From Brachypodium distachyon (taxonomy: Eukaryota > Streptophyta > Magnoliopsida > Poales > Poaceae): a stretch of 64,000 nt of DNA. This document shows positions 40,400 through 51,829 of this stretch, piece after piece. The stretch covers positions 18,198,613 to 18,262,612 of the forward strand of contig NC_016135.3 in assembly GCF_000005505.3 (NCBI RefSeq), read 5' to 3'. A program made the position numbers and the translations under genes. How positions within the stretch are numbered: position 1 is the stretch's first letter; the number at the start of each line of letters is the position of its first letter. The notes under the pieces were generated by a model. That model ran no database searches. It worked only from the letters and a program-made list of their open reading frames with translations, and was not told the DNA's origin.

Positions 40400-40910
40400 G
40401 TTGTTTAGTTCTAGAGCCAGATGGAATGGAACGGAACGGTTCTATTCTATAGGAATGAAATGTAATGGAATGGTTCTACTTTTCAATATTCTAACAACCA
40501 AACACTTAAATCACTGGTTTCACTTGGAACCAACTCATTCCTACGTAAGAATGAGATGGTTAGGCATATTGAGGGAATATTCCTTTTTGAGGAACTATAT
40601 GGTTCCTTTTCACTTCTCCGTGTTCTAAGAACCAAACACAAGAATCATCTCAGCTTTTGAAAACATTCCATTACATTCCACTTCATGATCTCAACCAAAC
40701 ACTACCTTAAATCACTGGTTCCACTTGGAACCGACTCATTTTTTCATTTTTAAGAAATGAGATGGTTAGGCATATTGACGGAATATTCCCTTTTGAGGAA
40801 CCATATGGTTCCATTCCACTTATCTATGTTCTAAAATCAAACACAGGAATCATTTCAGCTTTTGAAACCATTCCATTACATTCCACTTCATGATCTTAAC
40901 CAAACACTAA
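40400..40910. repeat. MITE-like repeat with a 201-bp internal tandem duplication
   Basis: CTTAAATCACTGGTTTCACT at 40505 recurs at 40706, and the two 201-bp copies remain similar throughout (GAGATGGTTAGGCATATTGA, CCATTCCATTACATTCCACT). The left part (GGTTGTTTAGTTCTAGAGCC ... GGAATGGAAC) and the inverse of the right end (GTGTTTGGTTAAGATCATGA ... GGAATGG) are roughly inverted, as in non-autonomous DNA elements of grasses. Exact termini and target duplication are unclear. Confidence 0.7.
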
Positions 40911-41204
40911 GTAAATCAATGGTATTTTTTCCTTGAAAAAACAAGGATTTTTATTGAACAACTCCAATATTGAAGAGAACACCTTAACAAAAACAAGCAT
41001 GCCTTCTTCCACCAGTACCGGTCGATGGCGTGCCATGGCTATTGGAGTTAGCTTGATGTTGTTGCCTACGAGCATGAAGTTATTGGTGCTAAGGTCAACT
41101 AGACCAGCCTCCCCAGAGAAGAAGTCGTTGTTGGGGCCGCATGAAGCCCTAATCCATGTCTGACGTTGTCGCTCCAAGAAACAACACATGTGGTAGAGAA
41201 AACT

Positions 41205-41440
41205 TGCTCTATTAATATGCGGTATATCTAGGCAAAATTATAATTATAGCTACCACTCGATGTTTTTCTGTGAGCTCGCTAAGTCCTTGCAGGATCCACT
41301 CAGACTCACTCGGTACATCACTAAAAATGAGTGTGGTAGATTCCCAGAGAGCATTGGCATGGGGGCAACGAAGGAGAGCATCGTAAGTATCATCACAGTC
41401 ATTGTCGCGGGGTGTCCATGACAATGCCCATTGCGATGGA
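41205..41440 (-). pseudogene. LINE relic: zinc-binding C-terminal region of a non-LTR reverse transcriptase
   Basis: The minus strand reads CDDTYDALLRCPHANALWES, the C..C..H-type pattern of the reverse-transcriptase zinc-binding domain found after the polymerase in plant LINE elements, followed by a Trp-containing segment. Nothing of the polymerase domain precedes it, so this is a short truncated relic. Confidence 0.55.
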
Positions 41441-41466
41441 CTTGTGTTTTCAAGAGAAGAGGTGTG

Positions 41467-41922
41467 TGTTGGTGATTTCGTCGACTAACAAGTCAAGGAG
41501 AAGGGCACGATTTATCCAGGTTCGGGGATCTCGTGGAGGTAATACCCCTACTCCTGCTTGCATGAGCTGTTATTAATGATGGATTACAAGATCGCCGGAA
41601 GGCTATGGTGCACAGATTGGATCTGGCGTGATGTGTATGCGAGAGTAATTTATCGATCGATGATCTCATCTCCTCCCTGGTGCCCCTCCTAGTCCTTTAT
41701 ATAGGAGGCTAGGTCTCGGGTGCAGAGTCCTGGTAGATTACAAGTTGAGATAAACCCTAACCCAGTTTGCTTATCTTAACTTGAGCCAGACTCCAAGGTA
41801 CTTGAGCTTCATGCACCGCAGTGGGTCATCAAGTGGGCCTCCAGTTGGGCCGTAGCAGGCATACCAAAGGTGAGGACCGCTAGGGTTTAACCACGTCAGT
41901 CACCCCCACATATCTGACAACA
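41467..41922 (-). mobile_element. Solo LTR, 456 bp
   Basis: The segment begins TGTTGG and ends CAACA, giving short terminal inverted repeats TGTTG/CAACA. On the minus strand it has a promoter-like CTATATAAAGGACTAGGAGG, then downstream GGGGTATTACCTCCACGAG and CGAACCTGGATAAATC, the wording of the polyadenylation region of many grass LTR elements. No internal retrotransposon domain adjoins it. The flanking five bases (GTGTG and CGACA) do not match, so it lacks a target duplication or one end is misplaced. Confidence 0.7.
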
Positions 41923-41929
41923 CGACAGA

Positions 41930-43149
41930 GTTTGTTGCAAGAGCATTTCTCCCAACTTTCCAAACAAAAATCTGATCTTTATGAGGAAATACATGGAAGC
42001 AAAAGAAAAAAGATGTCAGGCAAGAGAGACTCACGACAACCGTCTTTAAAATTGGGTAATTGTGTCACTATTTTCATATACTGCAAAAAGAAAACACAAC
42101 GTGATATTAATTGCACACTAGAGCGCTTGGACATGGACTCATTTGGTTCATAACTACGCTTTACCACAAAGTGTCGTGACACTATATGAGCACTAGGCTT
42201 GATCTTCGAAAGATGCTTTCGTCTAATCTTGCCAACTCTGGAAACCGTTTTTTTTTCATCGCACATGTATTGATTGCCATAACTTAGTAGGAAAACTAGA
42301 CCCAATTCCTATTATGAATCAAACATAACGAAAAAAACATTGTCTCCATCCAAAAAGACAATTTTAGCATCTTGCCAAATATGTCTCTCCTTTTCTTGAC
42401 TTCATATATTCGGCCATAGATATCTCAAACATTTCGTATTTGTGCATATTTGATCCGGTTCTATCTGAATACAAATTTGCTTGCCGCAACTCATAATACT
42501 CCGTACTAAAAATATAGCAAAGTCCAACTATAAACCAAACATGTTGTAAAAAAGAGTGCATATCTAAAGAAACAATTATACTACTATAATAATTCTACAA
42601 ATACAATTCCCTTTTTTTTATAATCCGGCCAGATATCAAACATAAGTTATTCGCGTATATTTAATTCCTTTCGAGCCGAATACAAATGCTCCCAAGTCAG
42701 ACATGTACTGTTGGCTGTTGTCCATTACAGCCTGCGCGGGTGACGAGATAACATCGCGTTCCAGCCCGGATACTGTAGTCGTAAATAGCCCAGCCTCTCT
42801 TGCCCAAAACCGTAACTAGCCACCACCGTCCAGGCATCAGCTCTCACCGACAGGTGGGTCCAGGTCTCACGACTCCACAAAGCCACATGGCTAAAGTACG
42901 AAAATGCCCACAGAAAGCCACAAAAAGTACAGGCAATTGCCCCTCAACCCTAATGCTCTCGAGATAAAACCCCACCCTCCTCCCGTCACCACGCCTCCAC
43001 TAGAGAGGTCGCAAACGGAACCCACACCATCCCCCAAACGAACAAGGAAAAAGTTTTCGATTTCTCCGCGATTCTCCTCCGGCGGCTCGCCGATTCCTGT
43101 CGATCCAGCTATCGGGGTTATTAGGCGTTCGGATTTGGAACCCGCAACC
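41930..43149. other. Intergenic DNA and eIF(iso)4G promoter region
   Basis: AT-rich up to about 42700, then GC-rich leader sequence. No gene recognised before the eIF(iso)4G start codon. Confidence 0.45.
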
Positions 43150-46100
43150 ATGACGACGGACCAGCCGGTGATCAGCTTGCGCCCCGGCGGCGGCGGCGGC
43201 GGCCCCCGCGCCAGCCGCCTCTTCTCCCCCGCCTTCGCCACCGCCGCCTCCGGTTCCGGCGACTTCCTCCGACCGCACGGCGGCGCTGCCTCCGGCGTCT
43301 CCAGGGTGAGAGAGCTCGCGCCGCCCGATCTGGGGGGGACGGGGTTACTGTTCGATGGGGGTTCGATTAGTTTGCGGTAGGGTGGGAGGGGGAGATCCAA
43401 GGGGGAAATATCGGATCTCGGCTGTGGGGGCTGTGCTAGTCTGGACGGAGCGTTTCTTGGCTGCGGATGCTGTTTCGTTGATCGATATATGGAGATTTAG
43501 TAGCCATTGCACCTGTTGAACGAGGTTTTAGGCACTGTTATTGCGTAAGAAGGGATTGAATCTCGAGACTGGGCTGTGGTTTAGGCACGTACGGATTGAC
43601 GTTCGGTGCTTCTGTAGGCTACAATTTCGATTTAAGGACATTCCGTTGGACTGTGCGTGCTCGAACGGATTTCAGCTTTCAGGGCTTTGCTTATTTGTGG
43701 TTTGTGTTATATGATGGCTGTGGCATATGTAGTGAACAAAACTGGCTCCTGATCTTGATGGTACTCGTGTGTAGAGCTATGTTTAATTGCTACACATCAT
43801 GTCTCTGTTACATGCCTGGCTTAGACCAAACAAGTGGTTCTAGTTGAAGGTTTTGGGAATATTTCGATTGTGTTCAAATTCTTAAATGATTACCCATGTT
43901 TTAGTCTATGCTTTAGTTTAATTTGATCTATAGACCTGTATCTGCTATACTGACATGGATAGTAATTCGGTGCAGATTGGCGACTCACATTTTGAGACAC
44001 GTGAGCGTATTCGTTATTCAAGAGATCAACTTCTTGAGCTGCGCGAGGTACTTGCTATCTGATACTTTATGGAAATTCAGTTTCTGCATGTAAAACTTGT
44101 TCTAAATATTATCGTGAAACTTGTTAGGGTTAGTGTACCCTGTGGAAAATGCATTTTGGGTGGGGCCTGATACAATTTCCTGCATTTAGGATGCATCAGA
44201 GAAGGTCTATCAAGTTTGAATTTTTTAATACATTGGGCTGCGACATTAACAGAACATAGGCAGTGAAATTCCCCTATCTGTTTGTGTTGTTGTGATATGT
44301 GTACAGTCAAACATAACAAATTTTGGCCACAGCAATTATAGAAGTGTGTAGATTGGTCACATGAAAATGATTTCAATGCAGTTGCAATTAGAAGACTTCC
44401 ATGTTGTGTGTGTTTGAATGTGCCTGCTAGCATATTGCCGGGAGTTGACTGTCATTGCTAGTTTTATTTCTCGAAAACCATGCTATTTCTAAGCGACATT
44501 CATATATGAACTGAGGGGAATATGACTCAATGATCTAAGATGTTAGAAGCTTCCACATGGCACAAAAAAAGAAGCAAAACTACACTTGTCGACCTCATTT
44601 GGAAGAGGGAGGATTAGATTTCTATTGGAAATTTTCCTACGAGGCCCTTTGGATAGGAATCAACCTACAGATTCCTATCAGAAATTTTCCTCCACATGTT
44701 GGATGACTCTTAAGTGTGAGCTCCAACCTCATGTTTCAAGAAATCCAAGGCAAGATCAGTCTCTCTCTCCCATCCTGTCTGTTCAGTCAAGAACAATTTC
44801 CTGCAGAACTCTGTAGGCGTCCAAGTAACAACTTTGTGAAATTTCTACTCTTTTTTTTTCATATTCCTGTGTTCCCAATGCAGCCTTATACTTTTATCTG
44901 ATCTGTACCAGTTTCGTTACGCATGTTTTGATTTGAACATGAGGGAAAAGGGGCTGGATTTTTAGTCAAGTTCCACCTCAATTAGGATGGTTCTCTTGAG
45001 AGGGCGGACTATATGTACCTACCCAGTTATGTTGTGGTGTTAAATTGTTGGTTGTATTTGCGTGTATGACCAATAAATTCTTCCTGACAATGGAGACACT
45101 TTATTTGTTTGCACTAATCATAGATTCCTTGCAGATCGCTGATGTACCTGAGGACATCTCAAGGATTAAGCAGGAAATTGAAGCAGAGCTTCAGGGTCTG
45201 CTTCAGGTTGATGACCAGAGCTGGGTTCGCAATGATTCAATTGTGAGTTCTTCATTATTTCAATGGGTATCATAGTTCACCTATTTTTACAATCTGTGTC
45301 ACTTCAATGTTTTGCAGCTTTGTCAAACGGTCTTCATGCAATCATAGTGTTTCTTTCTACAGTTCCATTCTGATTCACACATTTGGAATATGGAATCCTT
45401 ATGGTAGTCTTCTTATGCAGGTGCCAGCGCAGACGCAAACCCAAACCCAAACACAAGCACAAGCACAAAATCGGTATACAGAGACAGATAACCGTGACTG
45501 GCGTACACGCACAGTGCAACCTCCACCAGTCCATGAAGAGAAGTCTTGGGACAATATTCGTGAAAATAAAGAATTGTACAATTCAAGTGGTAGGCAGCAA
45601 GAGCAATTTAACAGGCAAGATCAGTTGAGCTCCCAATTTGTTTCAAAAGCACAGGTACCTTCGAGATAAGGAGCATCAGTTGCTTACTCTGTCGCTCCAT
45701 TCATCTTTTCAATATGTTTTGTAGTTTAAATTTTGAATAAGCTCCTGTTACCAATACTGATGTGATGAGACTCGATTAATCAAATATAGTACAGTAAATT
45801 TGGTCAATGTTGGGATCATTGATCCAACTCAACAGTGTAGTTTGATTATGTTCCCTATAATTTGCTTAATTAATTATTGTTCTGCGTAACTATGAACATA
45901 CCGTACTGTTCTGTTAACAAACAATTATTCAAATGGAGACTACGTGCAGAAGTTGTGTGGTTGAGTACTAAAAAGTGATGAATATTCAGTGTCAACCAAT
46001 TTCATATGTATTTTAATGCGTTTTTATTATATTTTTCATCTTGTTTGTCCTATGAATATATTTTTCAACAATTTGCATATTATTCAGTATTCCACATCCT

Positions 46101-48739
46101 TTTGTGTTCCAAATTTCAGGTTGGCCCCCCTCCAGCTCTTATCAAGGCTGAGGTACCTTGGTCAGCCCGAAGAGGCAATCTCACGGAGAAAGATAGAGTC
46201 CTGAAAACAGTGAAAGGGTAATAATATCGATTATATTTTTGTTTTTTCTTCTTGTTTACTGAGCAAATATTACCTAGTTCTTGTTTGCCCTTTGCATGCT
46301 ATTTATTTACTCTTGCTTGCAGTATATTAAACAAACTGACGCCAGAGAAATTTGATCTACTCAAGGGCCAACTACTGGAATCTGGAATCACTACTGCTGA
46401 TATTTTGAAGGTTTGCTTGTTACCAGCTATGTATTATTTTTCTACCTCTTGGCAGTTGCCCAGTGACTCATACTTCTGCTTTTGATTCAGGATGTTATTT
46501 CTCTCATATTTGAGAAGGCTGTTTTTGAGCCCACCTTCTGTCAGATGTATGCCCAACTTTGTTCTGAACTCAATGACAATCTCCCGTCATTCCCTCCCGA
46601 AGAATCAGGTGGTAAAGAGATTACATTCAAACGTGTGCTGTTGAACAATTGTCAGGAAGCTTTTGAAGGTGCCGACAGCCTTAGGGTCGAGATTGCAAGA
46701 TTGATTGAACCTGATCAAGAGATGGAGAGAAGGGACAAAGAAAGGATTTTCAAGCTTAGGACACTTGGGAATATTCGTCTCATTGGTGAGCTACTGAAGC
46801 AAAAGATGGTACCTGAGAAGATAGTTCATCACATTGTTAAGGTACATATCAGAAAACCGATGATACATTTATTATTCCCTGAAAAGTTCTCTGATCCAAT
46901 TCCCTATGCAACATGTAGGAATTACTGGGTTCTGATAAAAAGGCTTGTCCTGATGAGGAACACGTTGAAGCCATCTGTCAGTTCTTCAATACGATTGGCA
47001 AACAGCTTGATGAGAACCCAAAGTCTCGCCGAATTAATGATACCTACTTCATTCAGATCAAGGAACTAGTCGCAAATCCTCAGTTGACACCACGTTCGAA
47101 GTTCATGGTTCGTGATTTGATTGATCTTCGTTCTAACAACTGGGTACCTCGACGTGCGGAGGTAAATAAAATCACCCTGCTGTATGGACTGGCTACTTTG
47201 CTTGCAGTTGTTTTCTTAGTGAATAATATTTGATTGATTTTAAGTTTGACCACTATTGCTGGATACTAGCTTATATTCACTTAGGTTAGTAGTTTTGTGA
47301 CATATCTTAGTAGGAAGGCTCTAGAAGGACAATCTCATGCATTTAAACCAAATGACCAGCATGGTGAATTGCATATTTATTGAAAATTTGCCAGGCATTC
47401 ACTTTCCTTTTGTACACTCCAATTTGCTGCATAAAGATTGCACATGTTTTTAACAAGTCAGTTAAATTATTGCATTATACTCCCTCCGATCCAGAATAAG
47501 TGTCTCAGTTTTGAATTACGCCTAGTTCAAAACTGAGACACTTATTTTTGATCGGAGGAAGTACTTGATTATACTGAAGTGTGTTGTCTGATCTCAGTAC
47601 TAGAGAATTAGGCATATGTTCAACAATATTTTCCGTCTTTCGCCAATATTCTTATAAGCTTGATTTGTAAATTCATTCATTATGAACTTTATGTCGCTTG
47701 TAAATTTCAGATTAAGGCCAAGACAATTAGTGAAATTCACTCGGAGGCTGAAAAGAATCTTGGTTTACGCCCCGGGACCACAATGAGGAATGGACGTAAT
47801 GCACCAGGTGGGCCCCTTTCGCCTGGAGGTTTTCCAATGAATAGGCCAGGGATAGGAGGTATGATGCCCGGGATGCCTGGATCAAGAAAGATGCCTGGGA
47901 TGCCTGGGTTAGATAATGATAACTGGGAAGTTCAGCGTTCTAAATCAATGCCAAGGGGTGACCCACTTCGCAACCAGGGTCAGTCTGTTAATAAGCTGTC
48001 ATCTATTAACAAGCCATTGCCCATCAACCACAAGCTTCTTCCTCAAGGCAGTGGAGCACTGATGGGAAAGAGTGCACTTCTGGGCACTGGCGGTCCACCG
48101 TCTCGCCCTTCCAGCTTTACTAGTCCCATTCAGTCACCAGGGCAAGCTACAGCTTCACCAAAACCATTGAGTGCAACTCCAGCTCCTGTGCTTGTCCCTG
48201 ACAAAGCAGCCACTTCTTCCAAGGTTATCCCCGCCGAGCTTCAGAAGAAGACAATAGCTCTTCTGGAGGAGTATTTCGGTATACGTATTCTGGATGAAGC
48301 ACAACAATGTATTGAGGAGTTGCAGAGCCCTGCTTATTACCCTGAGATCGTTAAAGAAGCCATCAATCTTGCTCTGGATAAAGGTGCCAGTTTTGTTGAT
48401 CCTCTTGTTAGGCTTCTGGAGCATCTGTACACCAAGAAAATTTTCAAGACTGAAGATCTGGAAAATGGTTGTTTGCTATATGGGTCGCTGTTGGAAGATA
48501 TCGGTATCGACCTTCCTAAAGCTCCAACACAATTTGGTGAGATTGTTGCTCGTCTGATTTTGTCGTGCGGTCTGAGATTTGAAGCTGTTGAGGAGATTTT
48601 AAAGAAAATGGATGATACCTTCTTCCGCAAAGAAATTTTTAAAGCTGTCACAAAAACCCTGGAAGCAAACTCACCAGGTCAGGCTATCTTGAGCTCACAT
48701 GCTGCTGTCATTGACGCGTGCAACAACCTCTCGAAATAA
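43150..48739 (+). CDS. EIF(ISO)4G1: Eukaryotic translation initiation factor isoform 4G
   Basis: Nine exons: 43150-43305, 43976-44047, 45135-45242, 45421-45654, 46120-46217, 46323-46410, 46491-46841, 46919-47161, 47711-48739. They give 792 residues, about the size of wheat eIFiso4G. The protein is the scaffold of plant eIF(iso)4F. It carries the eIF4E-binding motif YSRDQLL (residues about 66-72), a MIF4G domain (about 220-440, from [17 protein letters not shown] to the segment [10 protein letters not shown]) that binds eIF4A and eIF3, a Gly/Pro/Ser-rich linker with MPG repeats, and a C-terminal MA3 domain (about 580-780). A Gln/Thr/Ala tract ([13 protein letters not shown], about 116-128) comes from a short CAAACC/CAAGCA repeat. 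The start follows an in-frame upstream stretch without another ATG; relatives begin with [14 protein letters not shown]. Intron 8 holds a Stowaway MITE. Confidence 0.95.
47480..47561. mobile_element. Stowaway MITE in eIF(iso)4G intron 8
   Basis: An 82-bp element bounded by TA on both sides (47478-47479 and 47562-47563). It starts CTCCCTCCGATCC and ends GATCGGAGGAAG. The arms (AATAAGTGTCTCAGTTTTGAA and TTCAAAACTGAGACACTTATT) pair almost perfectly around a short loop, so the intron RNA can form a long hairpin. Confidence 0.9.
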
Positions 48740-51350
48740 TAGCTCTCGGCAGCTCAACATCTCATATGCTGTATCTAGTGTGAACAGCATGGTGTATTCT
48801 TCTATAGTTTAGGTGTTTCACTGCTGAGGAACTCTGATGCTGGAGGGTGCGAGCAACAGCCAGTTTTGAGCTGTATATTTTTGCGAGGTAACATGAGTGT
48901 TGGTTATTGGTTCGACAATGAAGGAAAAGAAAGAAGCCATGGATTTTGCTCTCTTGCGGCGGCGTCTTAATTCGCTGGAGCATGAGATGAACAAGGCTTA
49001 AATGTGATGTTTTTGAGTCCCCTCAATGTTATTATTTCTTTTCTGTCCTTACAGATTTTGTAACAATGTACTATGGTTTTGGAGTATTCTGTTGGTTACA
49101 ATATACTCCTATTCTATTGTGTCGTCGTCGCAGGAGTCCAAATTCAATCTATAGATTATTTTGGCTTGTGACCCTCCGAAATTTTCTTGTTGTCCTATCA
49201 GTGGCCAGCCTTTGCACATGGTGTTCTTTTATTTATTTTCAGAGGTTTGCACATGGTATTCTATCTGGTCGTTATGTTGCTCGTCGAATGTTTTTGCCCA
49301 GTTACGGTAGTTCAGGTTCTCGCATCCTCGAGTACTTTTTTTCTCGCTGCTGCAAAGAAAGTGTACGGAGTACTAGTTCTGTTTTCTTCGTATTCATATT
49401 TTACTGTTTTCCGACTCATTATAAATACAAGTAGCGAATGCCTACGGGCGTACACATTAGAAAAAAAAAAGGCATCTACTTACCCCGGCGCCCCCTCCTT
49501 CCCGGCGTACCCCTGTTCAGGTAATCTCTGTGCTCTGATCGATTTCACTTTCCCTGTCTTTCTTCGGCGAGCATGTCTTCCTCGGCTCCACCCACTGCCC
49601 CCCTATTCCGTTCTTTGATTGAGCCCGATTGGATTTTTGTCTCGTTTCTAACAACAGCGCGCGCGTCCTCTCTAGTGTTCGACGCTTGCCTCCCTGAACG
49701 GGGCTACTGCTTCTTATCTTCTGCGCTGAGTATGGTAACGCGATCTGACCCTACTACAGGGCTGCATCTTTTCCGCTTCTAAGTGTTCTTACTTGCTTCA
49801 AGTTGATGTCTCCTTATAATACATTTATATACATGCTCTGTAATCTGTATAGCTAGTGTGAATACAACTTCAGAACTTCCAAATTGTTATATGTCAGGTA
49901 AGATACTAGTATGTTCATCCCATCAATGCCCTAGAAAAGGTCTAATAACTCTGACGAGGAGGGCTCACCAGTTTTACTTGTCATACTTGTCCTATTGGTA
50001 CTGGGCATGTAATAATTCTTCCCAAATTACTTGTCATACTTGTTCTAAAATACCTCTTATGCTAAGGCTTCGAATTTATGGTACTGGAAATCTACGTGTG
50101 ACTTGCTGAGTATTGTTTCTGTGTTCGTAATCTCAGGTATAACTGGAGTTATTTAGTCAATCTCTGGTTCACAAGCCTTATATAGTGCTGTACAATAGGA
50201 TGGATCTTCCGGAGGCATATGACAGATGGAATATGTTCCATGAACAGGCAAGGTATACAGGATGTAGTTTATGCTGCCTACAAGGTTGCACAGAAAGAGA
50301 AACAAAGGGAGAAAGAAGCCCAAGGTGCTATATACCCTACATTGGGAGTAAGAAGTTTATGTTTCAGTGCTTGTATGTTAATTTCAGCAAGCTCATCTTG
50401 GAAGAGTTCTTTTTTTTTTTCAGATTGCGTTGTTTGCCCTCCTTGACGCACGTAGGCGACGAGGAGGCCGCACCATGGATGACAAACGGCACCAGTCGAT
50501 CTCTTCCAGGACGGCCTGCTTACCCTGTCACACCTACTGGATCATCCATCACTATCTTCAGCAGCAGAAGATACCACCACAGGAACAAATACCTGCAAAA
50601 CTGAAAGGCCGTTATCTAATTCAATTCCTGAATCATCTAAGACCCTATTATGCAAGAATAGCATCATAATGCATGAAGGCAAGGGGTAAAAATAAGATAA
50701 CATGAAGGAAGACAAAGTTCAAGGAAGAAAATAGTAGTACTTCCAATGAATTCTGTTCTTGAGTGACTTTTCTGTAAGACCAATTCCTTCAAGGACATTG
50801 GTGAATCAGTGTACCAGTCTTATTCAAATACTACCCACTGAAACCACTATGATTGAAAATGACATGATTGGGAGATGACATATCAATATCCTCTATCTCT
50901 GTCAAGCGAATATGCATGACATTAAATCAACAAGCACTATAAGAAGGGGCTACCCAGCAGTTCCATTTCGTTTTCTACTAGAAACTCCCCATTTCACTAA
51001 TTTGCAGGTACCCACGGGTTGGTGATCCACAAATCACCACTTAATTTTTATTTGGCTATTTTTTATTTTGATAAACAATATAATAATTTAGCATATATGC
51101 ATCTTAGATGCAGAGACCAAGGAAATAAAAGCCTCGGTTACAATAAATAACAATCCCCATGTCAGCTCTCATCCCGGCACGGATCGCTGACGACGGAGTT
51201 GTGCTCAAGGTGTGGCCAAGCAGCCACTTGACCACCTCGCTGGGCGCGACCCTGCGGCCCATGTCGTATGACGCCCAACTACAGCCGTGGAGCCACAGGC
51301 TATGTGGGTCTAACCGCTGCCAGTCGCCCTACTGGCAGGTGCCTGCTCCA
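48740..51350. other. 3' region of eIF(iso)4G and intergenic DNA
   Basis: Likely 3' UTR to about 49080. The region 50200-50680 has two exon-like frames (around QDVVYAAYKVAQKEKQREKE and PWMTNGTSRSLPGRPAYPVT) with splice-like borders, but I cannot tie them to a known protein and list them as unresolved. Confidence 0.35.
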
Positions 51351-51359
51351 CAGGAGTGC

Positions 51360-51800
51360 TACGATTCACCGCCGGTAGCATTTCCATCAGACAAACACCA
51401 AAGAAAAGGATGACTAGCCTGATGGAACATAATATTGTTGTTATTCGTTTGGCCCGGCTTTGGTAACTCATCTGCTACCCTATTGCACTCACTTCTCGCA
51501 TTTTCAGTCCGACACTCTGCAGGCCTGCTAAGAAAGAAATGACAGAGGACCACCGAGATTTGTTCTCTTGATTCATAGCAAAAAAATTGCAACTCCAGCG
51601 GAATCTGTTACCGTAATTGGGAAAATTCACGTGTTCCATGGCAAGCTTTATCCCCTGCAAACAAGATATGCTTCCACCTCCTCAAGCCTCCGCATAAATA
51701 CCTAATAAGTTGTTCCAAGCTGATAATAAGGCATTGCCTCAACTGTCCCTCAAGACGACGCACGCCAATGCTAGCTTCCCATGACCCACTATCCCATACT
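51360..51800 (-). pseudogene. Possible RNase H-like relic of a LINE element
   Basis: Across two frames the minus strand keeps fragments that resemble the RNase H-like domain at the end of plant non-LTR elements: QGIKLAMEHVNFP near 51640 and SECNRVADELPKPG near 51460. Frameshifts and stops separate them, so any gene is dead. The resemblance is by pattern only. Confidence 0.4.
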
Positions 51801-51829
51801 AGATTCAAGGATTACAAATGAACCGTCAA

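Noticed and set aside
44586..44900. Possible coding or MITE sequence inside eIF(iso)4G intron 2
   Set aside because: AATTTTCCT-type short repeats are present but no clear termini or target duplication could be set.
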